From Rhodocyclaceae bacterium (lineage in GTDB: Bacteria; Pseudomonadota; Gammaproteobacteria; Burkholderiales; Rhodocyclaceae), in NCBI GenBank assembly GCA_016718525.1, contig JADKDD010000002.1:620001-684000 (forward strand): DNA of 64,000 nt, written 5' to 3'. This document shows positions 17,969 through 25,062 of the stretch, in pieces (position 1 is the first letter of the stretch; the number at the start of each line of letters is the position of its first letter). The notes beneath the pieces are model-generated. The model saw only the letters and a program-made list of their open reading frames with translations, did not search any database and had not been told where the DNA came from. A program made the position numbers and the translations under genes.

Positions 17969-18307
17969 CTACATAGCTTCTTTTGCATTTCCCGCCGCAC
18001 TTCGTGCGACAAATTTCCTGATACGCGTTAGCTGAGTTTTAGAAAGCGAATGCAACAGAATTAACAATTCCGCCAATTGTTCATCATCCGCATAAAAATA
18101 CGGAACGGGTACGTTGAGTACACCCGCTAAATTTTTCAGCGTCAGCAAATCAGGAACGTGCTTAGCTCGTTCATATTGGTTGATGCGCGGACTGGCAGAA
18201 AACTCATCAATACCGGCAGCGATACCCAAAGCCTTTTGCGAAAGACCAGCACGTTCCCGCGCTTCGCGCAAACGCATAGCAATGATAGACAAGCCCGATT
18301 CGGGCAT
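17969..18307 (-). CDS. Xre-family transcriptional regulator
   Basis: 112-residue DNA-binding protein. The HTH_3 fold spans about residues 9-68: AMRLREARERAGLSQKALGIAAG gives helices 1-2, SASPRINQYERAKHVPDLLTL contains the recognition helix, and LAGVLNVPVPYFYADDE is the usual C-cap. The remainder is a short helical dimerisation tail. It is divergent from the J-domain/Mrr gene. The intergenic region holds two CTAAG-type palindromes and an 8-bp inverted repeat, so it probably represses itself and its neighbour, like the control genes of toxin-antitoxin, restriction and defence loci. The start at 18307 follows a GAGG ribosome site at a good distance; an internal Met at residue 11 is less likely. 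Confidence 0.88.
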   Translation of the reverse strand: MPESGLSIIAMRLREARERAGLSQKALGIAAGIDEFSASPRINQYERAKHVPDLLTLKNLAGVLNVPVPYFYADDEQLAELLILLHSLSKTQLTRIRKFVARSAAGNAKEAM

Positions 18308-18310
18308 TTT

Positions 18311-18334
18311 TAGACCTCACTGTAACGAGGTCTA
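18311..18334 (-). promoter_or_regulatory. Inverted repeat that covers the ribosome site of the Xre gene
   Basis: TAGACCTC and GAGGTCTA (8 bp, perfect) with an 8-nt spacer, ending 3 nt before the Xre start codon. The arm nearer the gene contains GAGG, its apparent Shine-Dalgarno sequence. It may act as a DNA operator or as an mRNA hairpin that hides the ribosome site. Confidence 0.5.
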
Positions 18335-18380
18335 AGAGATTCTTAGCTTTTGCTTGACGTGCATACTAAGGACTCCTTAG
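18332..18380. promoter_or_regulatory. Paired CTAAG operators and divergent promoter region of the Xre/J-Mrr pair
   Basis: Two related palindromes, CTAAGA-GAT-TCTTAG (18332-18346) and CTAAGG-ACT-CCTTAG (18366-18380), start 34 bp apart, about three helical turns. Between them lies TTGACG (18354-18359). An 18-bp spacer leads to TAGCAT (18378-18383), a plausible rightward promoter whose -10 box overlaps the second palindrome. This is the pattern expected for cooperative repression by an Xre dimer. Confidence 0.6.
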
Positions 18381-18431
18381 CATGACTGGTCAGTCTGCCC
18401 ACAAACCATAATTCACGTCTGAGTGCGCCAA

Positions 18432-19580
18432 ATGATTTGGAAGCTGATTCTTGTGATTCTTGGAGTGATGCTCCTTGGAAAGGAGGTTCTACTGACTGTC
18501 GTGCTATGGATTGTTGCTGCCTTTGGTTTGCTTATCGTCATCTTCTTTGCATCGGCGTGGCTAAGGGATAACCAACACTCCAAAGCAATCAATAAAAGGG
18601 AAAGACAACCCGCCAGAGGCTCGATAGTTAGCGACATACTGATTTTTCTTCTTTCGCCTAAGAATTTTTACGCGCAACTAGACTTGCAACCCGATGCCTC
18701 AAAAGAAAGCATCATTAGTCGTTGCTTGGAGCTAGGACGGAAGTATCACCCCGACATCCATGGGAACGATGCGGAAATGATGAAGCGATTTGACGAAACA
18801 AAAAAGGCTTACCGTACGCTAAGTAGCCCATTTAGGCGTGGATTACACGACTTGAAGTTGCACCTGATTAAGTGGTCGATAGAGTCAGAGAGTAGAGCAT
18901 TGGCACAACAGGAACGCTTAGAAACCAAACGACAAGCGGCCATTAATCTCGCCAGTCAGAATTTTCAAACAGCATTGAGCAGACTCAATGCAATAGTTGA
19001 TAAGCATTCTTCGGACTTATTGCGAAAACGTCGGCAACTGATACTGGATAAAGGTTACGGCATCGTAGACCGCTCTGGTTGGGAAAGCGAGATGGACTTT
19101 TTTTTCAATGCAATCGCCGTGCCAAAACTCGGCAAAGACGCAATTTTAGTCAGTAGCGAGAGTCGAGTTCACATAGACAGACAACTTAACCAGATACTTA
19201 GACGCAACAACGTGCCAACAAAAGCTCCGAGTGATGGGGTTGATTTTGAGCATCAATGCGCATTAATGTTGGAGCAAAACGGTTGGTCGGTATCAACAAC
19301 AAAAGCGTCCGGTGACCAAGGAGCCGACATAGTGGCGAGGATGGACAGCCTTTCGGTGGTTTTGCAATGCAAGTTATATTCAAAACCCGTTGGAAACGCT
19401 GCAGTTCAGGAAGCGTTTGCAGCTAAGTCCCATTACGGTACAAGGTTTGCCGGGGTGGTCACCAAATCGAGTTATACAAAATCTGCAATGACGCTGGCGG
19501 CTTCCACTGAAGTCCTGTTGCTTCATTTCGAGGATTTGCCAAACCTTCAAGCGATGTTGAGACCTATTGCGCGCAATTGA
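18432..19580 (+). CDS. Membrane-anchored J-domain / Mrr-type restriction-endonuclease fusion
   Basis: 382 residues from ATG 18432 (a GTG three codons earlier is also open). Domains in order: one long or two short N-terminal transmembrane helices (residues about 4-43); a J-domain (78-140) beginning NFYAQLDLQPDAS with the HSP70-activating tripeptide HPD at 106-108 and closing YRTLSSPFRRGLHD; a basic, helical linker (150-255); and an Mrr_cat nuclease domain (268-370). The nuclease has E273 in GVDFEHQCALML, D299 in SGDQGADIVA and Q312-x-K314 in VVLQCKLY, the D...QxK form of the PD-(D/E)xK site, then GVVTKSSYTKSA. All key residues of both domains are intact. It is the only cargo-like gene of the tRNA island and is divergent from an Xre regulator. 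A role in defence against foreign DNA is inferred, not shown. Confidence 0.9.
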   Translation: MIWKLILVILGVMLLGKEVLLTVVLWIVAAFGLLIVIFFASAWLRDNQHSKAINKRERQPARGSIVSDILIFLLSPKNFYAQLDLQPDASKESIISRCLELGRKYHPDIHGNDAEMMKRFDETKKAYRTLSSPFRRGLHDLKLHLIKWSIESESRALAQQERLETKRQAAINLASQNFQTALSRLNAIVDKHSSDLLRKRRQLILDKGYGIVDRSGWESEMDFFFNAIAVPKLGKDAILVSSESRVHIDRQLNQILRRNNVPTKAPSDGVDFEHQCALMLEQNGWSVSTTKASGDQGADIVARMDSLSVVLQCKLYSKPVGNAAVQEAFAAKSHYGTRFAGVVTKSSYTKSAMTLAASTEVLLLHFEDLPNLQAMLRPIARN

Positions 19581-19834
19581 CTTGTGACACAGCCGACGTT
19601 TCTTCGGAAGTGTCAACCACCATACTGTGAGAACTATCTCAAACATCACATCACCAATGCGCTACAAGGGCATCTAATGGCTCGCTGGCATCCGAACAGG
19701 GCTATTCCTTGGCTATCCCTCTACAAGAGAGACTGAAGCGGCCTGCGGTCATCCTGATGTCCCGGCAGTCAAATTACAATCAGCGCTACCGTAGCCGCTA
19801 CATGAGATGCAAGCAGGTTGAACTAGCCGTTCCT

Positions 19835-19852
19835 CCTACTATGTTCCTACCA
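19835..19852 (+). promoter_or_regulatory. Candidate integrase arm-binding sites, right end
   Basis: CCTACTA (19835-19841) and CCTACCA (19846-19852) with an 11-bp period, matching the left-end pair at 15 of 16 positions over the first 16 bases. They lie about 35 nt inside the right att repeat. Assignment as arm sites is inference. Confidence 0.4.
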
Positions 19853-19856
19853 ATAG

Positions 19857-19890
19857 AAAAGCGGATTCCGGTAAATTCACTGGAACCCGC
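19857..19890 (-). terminator. Island-supplied terminator of tRNA-Met
   Basis: On the minus strand GCGGGTTCC pairs with GGAATCCGC (9 bp, one G-U) followed by TTTT, immediately after the tRNA CCA end. It replaces the original terminator now stranded at 15190-15215 and shares with it only the TCCAGTGA segment. Confidence 0.7.
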
Positions 19891-19944
19891 TTGAATACTG
19901 GTGGTGATGAGTGGACTTGAACCACCGACCCCCGGATTATGAAT
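19887..19944 (-). repeat. Right attachment-site repeat (att) inside intact tRNA-Met
   Basis: 58 bp identical to 15213-15270; covers the tRNA 3' half and 12 bases beyond the CCA. After 19944 the two copies diverge within the anticodon stem. Confidence 0.9.
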
Positions 19945-19975
19945 CCGATGCTCTAACCGGCTGAGCTACATCACC
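19899..19975 (-). tRNA. tRNA-Met (anticodon CAU), elongator type
   Basis: 77 nt with encoded CCA. Read on the minus strand: acceptor GGTGATG/CATCACC, D stem GCTC/GAGC, anticodon stem TCGGA/TCCGG with loop TTCATAA, T arm GGTGG/CCACT-type with loop TTCAAGT. The first acceptor pair is G-C and D-loop features fit elongator Met rather than initiator. A CAU anticodon can also belong to lysidine-modified tRNA-Ile2, which cannot be excluded by eye. The 3' half was replaced by the island. Confidence 0.9.
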
Positions 19976-20050
19976 ATTGAGAAGGGGCGGAATTATCGTC
20001 GTCGCAGGCTTGCCTTGTCAAGGCAAGGTGCGCTGGGCGAGAATACGGAC

Positions 20051-21217
20051 ATGGACGCAGATATCACAATTGTTGGTGGCGGGTTGGCGGGATTAGCGCT
20101 TGCGGTCGCACTGCGGAACGCACGTTTGAACGTTGTGTTGGTCGAGGGTCGCCCACCGGCGCGCAGTCAGAACGACGCTGATTGGGACAGCAGGCTGTAC
20201 GCATTGAGCCCCGCCAATGCAAATTTTCTTGAGTCAATCGGGGTGTGGAAGCATGTGCCGGCCGAACGGCGATGCGGCGTGCAGGCGATGGAAATCTTTG
20301 GCGATGCCGGCAGCGAGTTGCATTTTTCCGCCTACGACAGTGGCGTTTCTGAATTGGCGTGGATCGTCGAGTCTTCGTTGTTGCAAAGCGAGTTATGGCT
20401 CTCGGCGCAACGTCAAGCCAATTTGAATTTGCTTTGCCCTGCGCGACCGGCAAAGCTGGCAATAGGTGCTGAGACAGCGGTGCTGACGCTGGAAGATGGT
20501 CGCTCGATCAATTCGAAGCTGGTTGTAGCAGCAGACGGCGCTGATTCCTGGACGCGAACGGCGGCCGGCATTTCAGTTGAGTTTTACCCTTACGATCAAC
20601 TTGGCGTCGTTGCCAATTTTTCCTGTGAAAAGCCACATCGAGACACTGCGTTACAGTGGTTTCGTGAGGATGGGGTGCTGGCGTGGTTGCCATTGCCGGA
20701 GAATCGCATCTCGATGGTGTGGTCCACCGGGACTGAGCACGCAAAGGAGCTACTTGCGCTATCCGTTGATGAATTGGCGCGCGTGGTTGCCGAGGCCGGT
20801 AAATTTCGCCTTGGTGAACTTAGCCTTTTTGGCACGCCGGCTGGTTTCCCCTTGCGCTTGATGCGCGCACCGAAAATGGTACAACCACGCTTCGCACTGA
20901 TAGGCGATGCGGCGCATACGATACATCCGCTTTCGGGACACGGTATTAATCTGGGTTTCCAGGACGCTGCCGCGCTGGCCAGGCAGCTAGCCAGCAAACC
21001 AGAACATATTGATTGCGGCAATCTGCGACTGCTCCGCGCTTTTGAGCGCTCCCGTGCAGAGGATGTATTGGCGCTACAAACTGTAACCGATGCTTTGCAT
21101 CACCTTTTTGGCGCGCCACAAGCACCATTGAAGCGATTAAGGAATTTTGGATTGAACTTTACCAACCAGTTGCCTGTCATAAAGGATGCGTTGGTCCGTT
21201 ATGCCCTTGTCTCATAG
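20051..21217 (+). CDS. UbiH/UbiF/COQ6-family FAD-dependent hydroxylase
   Basis: 388 residues from ATG 20051; an earlier in-frame start overlaps the tRNA leader and is rejected. Flavoprotein monooxygenase of ubiquinone biosynthesis: N-terminal FAD Rossmann motif ITIVGGGLAGLALAVAL, the middle DG motif VVAADGADSWTR, and the C-terminal ribose-binding block GDAAHTIHPLSGHGINLGFQDAAALA. Such enzymes add hydroxyls to the ring of the ubiquinone precursor at C1, C5 or C6. Which of UbiH, UbiF, UbiI or UbiM this is cannot be decided here. dsbC follows 73 nt downstream in the same direction. Confidence 0.88.
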   Translation: MDADITIVGGGLAGLALAVALRNARLNVVLVEGRPPARSQNDADWDSRLYALSPANANFLESIGVWKHVPAERRCGVQAMEIFGDAGSELHFSAYDSGVSELAWIVESSLLQSELWLSAQRQANLNLLCPARPAKLAIGAETAVLTLEDGRSINSKLVVAADGADSWTRTAAGISVEFYPYDQLGVVANFSCEKPHRDTALQWFREDGVLAWLPLPENRISMVWSTGTEHAKELLALSVDELARVVAEAGKFRLGELSLFGTPAGFPLRLMRAPKMVQPRFALIGDAAHTIHPLSGHGINLGFQDAAALARQLASKPEHIDCGNLRLLRAFERSRAEDVLALQTVTDALHHLFGAPQAPLKRLRNFGLNFTNQLPVIKDALVRYALVS

Positions 21218-21290
21218 CTGACGCTTTTGACGCCAGCTGAATTATTCTGTGATTGACTGTTACTTAACCCATCCCACTTCCGGAGTCTCC

Positions 21291-21995
21291 ATGTTCAAAA
21301 TCGTCGCCACCAGCCTCATTGCCGTCAGCTTGCTTCCCTCCTTTGCGCGGGCGGACGAGGCAGCGGTCAGGAAGTTGCTCGAAGGCAAAGCCGCAAAAAT
21401 CGAGAAGGTCGTGAAATCTCCAGTGGCGGGCTTGTGGGAAGTCAGCGCAGACAATCAAGTGTTTTATGTCGACGACGCCGGCAAGTATTTGGTGGTCGGG
21501 AATCTGATTGAAGGCAAGAGCGGTCGCAACATCACCAACGAACGTCAATTCGCGATGCTGCCGCTGGAATTTGCGATGAAGCAGGTGCGCGGCGACGGCA
21601 AGCAAATGCTGGTGACGTTCGAAGATCCGAATTGCGGGTATTGCAAAAAACTGGCGAGGGACATGCAGCAACTCAAGAATGTCACCATTTACACCTTCCT
21701 TTACCCGGTCCTGGGTGATGACTCGGTAGAGAAGTCGAAGGCAATTTGGTGTTCGGCCGATAAAGCCAAGGCGTGGAATGATTGGATGATAAGCGGCAAA
21801 GCGCCGGCAGCGGCGTCGCCGAAGTGTGATTTGGCCGGACTGGAAAGATCAGCCGAGACCGGCCAACGGATGCGAGTTAACGGCACGCCAGCCATTTTCT
21901 TTGGCAATGGCGAGCGCGCTGGTGGCTATATACCGTTGCCGGAGATCGAGAAACGCATGGCGGCTGTCGCCAATGCTACTGCCGGTGCAAACTGA
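21291..21995 (+). CDS. dsbC: DsbC-type periplasmic thiol:disulfide isomerase
   Basis: 234 residues from ATG 21291, chosen because it gives a signal peptide MFKIVATSLIAVSLLPSFARA. An N-terminal dimerisation domain (about 22-85) precedes a thioredoxin fold with active site FEDPNCGYCKKL (C115, C118) and the cis-Pro region VNGTPAIFFGNG. A second Cys pair (in IWCSADK and SPKCDLAG) matches the structural disulfide of DsbC. It repairs wrongly paired disulfides in the periplasm and is normally kept reduced by DsbD, which is not in the window. Convergent with the DUF1329 gene. Confidence 0.92.
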   Translation: MFKIVATSLIAVSLLPSFARADEAAVRKLLEGKAAKIEKVVKSPVAGLWEVSADNQVFYVDDAGKYLVVGNLIEGKSGRNITNERQFAMLPLEFAMKQVRGDGKQMLVTFEDPNCGYCKKLARDMQQLKNVTIYTFLYPVLGDDSVEKSKAIWCSADKAKAWNDWMISGKAPAAASPKCDLAGLERSAETGQRMRVNGTPAIFFGNGERAGGYIPLPEIEKRMAAVANATAGAN

Positions 21996-22028
21996 ACATT
22001 TCTTCGTTAAGCTCCACCAAGACAAGCG

Positions 22029-23390
22029 TTACTTGGTACCACCATCCCTGCGCAGTGCATCGGGATTGAAGTCGGCTACCTTGCCCTTGGCATTGAACTT
22101 CACCACCGTTTTCAACTCGTTGTCCAAGCCACCGACAATGTAACCGCCGGTGTCCAGATCGTGCACCATGCCAAATCGATAACCGGGGAACGGCACATCG
22201 TAATACTGAACTTGCCCGAGTAAAGCCACGCGCCATAGATCGCCACGTCCGGTATAGGTTTCCTCCATCAATACCGCCCAACTGTCTTCATCCAGGTAAA
22301 ACGTTCTTTTTGCGTAGATATGCGACTGTCCGGGTTTGAGTGTCCCTTCGACAACCCACATCCTATGCAGTTCATAACGCATGTGCGCCGGGTTGACCGT
22401 GCCTTTTTGCACAATATCGGTGTATTTGAGCTTCTTGCTACCCATTTCGTAGGTGTTATAGGGAACAAATAGTTCCCGCTTGCCGACCAACTTCCAATCG
22501 TAACGATCCGGTGCTCCGTTGTAGCCGTCCACCTGATCCGTCGTGATCAGCCCTTCGGACCCATCATTAATGCCGTCATAGCCGAGGTCTGGCGCTCGTC
22601 GAACTCGCCTCGCACCGGCGTTATAGATCCATGCCGAGCGCTTTTCAGCCACCTGATCAATTGGCTCATGGACGAGAAACGTCGTGCCCTTCAAACTCGC
22701 TGGCTCGATGAAGGAGCCTTTTGCACTGTACAAGCGATTCGGCGTCTGAACGTCCATGTTTTGGTCATAAATCCGGAATGCATGGAAACCAATTTTGTAG
22801 GTGTCGCCATTCGGACGCACAGGGAATGAATGTCCTAAACGTTCAACCCCACCACCGGTGTAACGCAGTATGTGATTCCACATCGCCTCGAGACCATTTT
22901 TTGGAATCGGAAAAGGAACAGTGGATCCACCCAGATTGGTTACCCCGAATCCCTGAAGATCGACCTGGGTGGCTTGCGCTTTAACGTTGTCGGTGATTTC
23001 CTTTGGCAGCGCTGCCGTGCGATGCGTCGGGTAAACCGGCATGCGGAAATTCGGGTTCCGCTTCAGTAATGCGGTGACGCCCGGCGCGAGTCCTTCACGG
23101 TATTGTTCGTAGTTTTGCGCCGTGATCGTAAATCGCGGCGTTTCGCCCTCAAACGGATTGGCATATCCCTCTTCGCGGTTCCAGCCGGCTGGTGGCTTGG
23201 TCATCCCGCCGGTCCAGGCAGGAATGCTGCCAGCAGCGTTGCCCGCCTTTTCGGCGCCCACTGGGGTCAAGTCTTTGCCCAATCGCTCCGCATCTGCCGC
23301 CGACAACCTGGCGTTCGCGCTGCCAGCCAAAACTACCGCGACCACCAACGTCGTTGTACGTCGCAAAACATTCCACGCAACTTTCGTCAT
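22029..23390 (-). CDS. DUF1329-family periplasmic protein
   Basis: 453 residues with a signal sequence (TTTLVVAVVLAGSANA). The typical DUF1329 start is clear: RLSAADAERLGKDLTPVGAEKAGN..GSIPAWTGG, followed by YEQYREGLAPGVTALLKRNPNF and late blocks YAKRTFYLDEDSWAVLMEETYTGRG and YDVPFPGYRFGMVHDLDTGGY. The domain has a LolA/LolB-like half-barrel and is often encoded beside RND-type lipid exporters and alkyl/terpene degradation genes. Here an aminotransferase and an alkylsulfatase gene lie upstream on the same strand. Role unknown, perhaps handling hydrophobic molecules. Confidence 0.85.
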   Translation of the reverse strand: MTKVAWNVLRRTTTLVVAVVLAGSANARLSAADAERLGKDLTPVGAEKAGNAAGSIPAWTGGMTKPPAGWNREEGYANPFEGETPRFTITAQNYEQYREGLAPGVTALLKRNPNFRMPVYPTHRTAALPKEITDNVKAQATQVDLQGFGVTNLGGSTVPFPIPKNGLEAMWNHILRYTGGGVERLGHSFPVRPNGDTYKIGFHAFRIYDQNMDVQTPNRLYSAKGSFIEPASLKGTTFLVHEPIDQVAEKRSAWIYNAGARRVRRAPDLGYDGINDGSEGLITTDQVDGYNGAPDRYDWKLVGKRELFVPYNTYEMGSKKLKYTDIVQKGTVNPAHMRYELHRMWVVEGTLKPGQSHIYAKRTFYLDEDSWAVLMEETYTGRGDLWRVALLGQVQYYDVPFPGYRFGMVHDLDTGGYIVGGLDNELKTVVKFNAKGKVADFNPDALRRDGGTK

Positions 23391-23558
23391 GCCTCTCTCC
23401 GGTTTATTCGCTACGTCGCCGTGCCACGAACGAACTATTGTGAATTGAGTTTAGCATTGGACAAAGCGAACGGCCGAAGGAAGCGAATGCAAGTTGAAAC
23501 GCAAAGTAAGCGCGGCAACAATCATCGGTTGCGGCAAACAGGAGATCGGTCGGTCTGT

Positions 23559-25022
23559 CTAACTGCCATCGCGGACCACGCGACAGGATTCAATATCAAA
23601 CACGACCTTGCCGATGGTCAGCACGGTTTGATCACGAAAACCATTAACGAAATTAAGGAATCGTTCGACATCGGCAAAATTACTGGCGATCCCGGTCGAC
23701 ACCCGAATTGCCCCCGCGCTCTTGCCGCCGCGATCCTGCATCACATGCAGGAAGCGCTGCAAATTCACTTCAGTGCCAAGCTCGCTGATTCCGGCACGCA
23801 TGTCAGCTTCATTCAAATCCTCCGCCGTCTCGCCCGCGCCGGGGTTGCAAAAGCACCCAGTGCGCAGCGAGATCCGCGCTTCGCCGGCAAGTTCCTCAAT
23901 GCGCCGGTAGTCGATCAAATGACCGTTCGGGTCATAGAAGTTCATCGTTACCGTGCCACCACGCATCGTCGTATTGGCCGGGCCATACAACCGCACCATC
24001 GCTCTGCCGTTGCTATGCTGCATCTCCATCAGGCGCGTGAGCAGCCAGTCGGTTAAGCAATTGACGCGCTTTTGTATGGTCTCGATGCCAACACGCCGAA
24101 GATGTCTGAGGCCAATCCCTACTGCCGGAATGCTCATGTAATTGAGTGTCCCGTCTTCAAACCCGGCCTCGCCTTTGGACAGCACATGCATTTGCCCCTG
24201 CACCGTAGCGAAATTGACGGTGCCGCCACCGAACCACGGACGCCGCAATTTCTCCAGCGTTTCATTTCGCACCAACAGGCAACCAACACCGGTTGGATAA
24301 CCAAACATTTTGTAAAACGACACAGTTACAAAGTCAGGCGAAGCGGTGCGCAAATCCAGGTGATTGGTCGGCACAAATGCGGCCGCATCGAGCAACACTT
24401 TCCAGCCCAGCCTGCGCGCCTGTTCGATCAAGGTCAGCGGATGTTTGACACCGGAGAAATTCGACTGTGCGGGGAAGGCCAACAAATTGTTCTGCGCAGG
24501 GTCTGCTTGCGCCAGCAATTCCACCATCGCTGTCATGTCTATGCGCAGGTCGGGCCGTGTGAGCGGCGCATAGGCAACGGTTGCACCTTTGGTTAGCGCG
24601 AACTCGCGAATGCCGTTCACCGAATTGTGATTGTCAGCCGTCATTAGCAGCCTGCTTTGCGACGAAAACGGGAACGACTCACCTACCAGCTTCAATGCGG
24701 CTGAGGCATTTTGTGTAAAGATCGCCGTGTATTCGCCAACCGCATTGAAGTGTTCAAGCACGGCATAGCGCGCCTGCTCGACGCCGCGCGTGGCTTCGGT
24801 GGAACTCGGGCTAGCGGAATGCGGATTGCCCAAAATCTGCTCGCTCAGCAAACCCGCATGTTGTCGAATTTGACTTGCCGCGTGCAGCCCCGCACCGGTG
24901 TAATCCAGATAAACCTGATCCTGCGCATCCAGCCGGCCGTATTCCGTAGCGCGCAGATCGTCGAGCGCACTGGTGAGCGCATACTCCGGATATCGGCCTG
25001 AAAATTGCTCGAAAGACGTCAT
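23559..25022 (-). CDS. Class V aminotransferase / cysteine-desulfurase-like PLP enzyme
   Basis: 487 residues, cytoplasmic. PLP fold type I: YLDYTGAGLHAASQI at the N terminus is shared with the molybdenum-cofactor sulfurase N-terminal domain. Further blocks are IFTQNASAALKLVGESF, the Asp of VLLDAAAFVPTNHLDL, and the Schiff-base Lys in FVTVSFYKMFGYPTGVG. The C-terminal RTGCFCNPGAGE places a Cys pair where MOCOS-like and SufS-like enzymes have their persulfide Cys. It is therefore a candidate sulfur-mobilising enzyme, but other class V reactions remain possible. It lies between the DUF1329 gene and the alkylsulfatase gene on the same strand. Confidence 0.82.
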   Translation of the reverse strand: MTSFEQFSGRYPEYALTSALDDLRATEYGRLDAQDQVYLDYTGAGLHAASQIRQHAGLLSEQILGNPHSASPSSTEATRGVEQARYAVLEHFNAVGEYTAIFTQNASAALKLVGESFPFSSQSRLLMTADNHNSVNGIREFALTKGATVAYAPLTRPDLRIDMTAMVELLAQADPAQNNLLAFPAQSNFSGVKHPLTLIEQARRLGWKVLLDAAAFVPTNHLDLRTASPDFVTVSFYKMFGYPTGVGCLLVRNETLEKLRRPWFGGGTVNFATVQGQMHVLSKGEAGFEDGTLNYMSIPAVGIGLRHLRRVGIETIQKRVNCLTDWLLTRLMEMQHSNGRAMVRLYGPANTTMRGGTVTMNFYDPNGHLIDYRRIEELAGEARISLRTGCFCNPGAGETAEDLNEADMRAGISELGTEVNLQRFLHVMQDRGGKSAGAIRVSTGIASNFADVERFLNFVNGFRDQTVLTIGKVVFDIESCRVVRDGS

Positions 25023-25062
25023 CGTTTTGTCAATGGCTCACCCGTGTCAAAAGCGCGTTGCC

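Larger units (their letters stand above)
19581..19898. other. Right end of the island, no gene
   Basis: About 318 nt between the J-domain/Mrr gene and tRNA-Met. A 61-codon frame at 19709 has no support. It contains the candidate right arm-binding sites and an island-supplied terminator for tRNA-Met. Confidence 0.5.
15213..19944. mobile_element. 4.7-kb integrative island in tRNA-Met carrying a J-domain/Mrr nuclease
   Basis: Delimited by 58-bp perfect direct repeats that reproduce the 3' half of tRNA-Met. Contents in order: tyrosine integrase, an 18-bp operator-like palindrome, a replication-initiator-like gene, a structured repeat region, an Xre regulator (opposite strand) with paired palindromes, the J-domain/Mrr fusion, and repeated CCTACTA motifs near both ends. 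No capsid, packaging or conjugation genes are present. It is therefore a satellite-like or small self-replicating integrative element rather than a prophage or ICE. Both repeats and the integrase catalytic residues are intact, so excision may still be possible. Confidence 0.88.

Noticed and set aside
19709..19894. Small protein gene at the right island end
   Set aside because: 61 codons, no ribosome site, overlaps the candidate arm sites and terminator.
23103..24056. 317-codon plus-strand frame across the DUF1329 and aminotransferase genes
   Set aside because: Runs antisense across two real genes and their gap, rich in Arg/His/Pro, no supported start.
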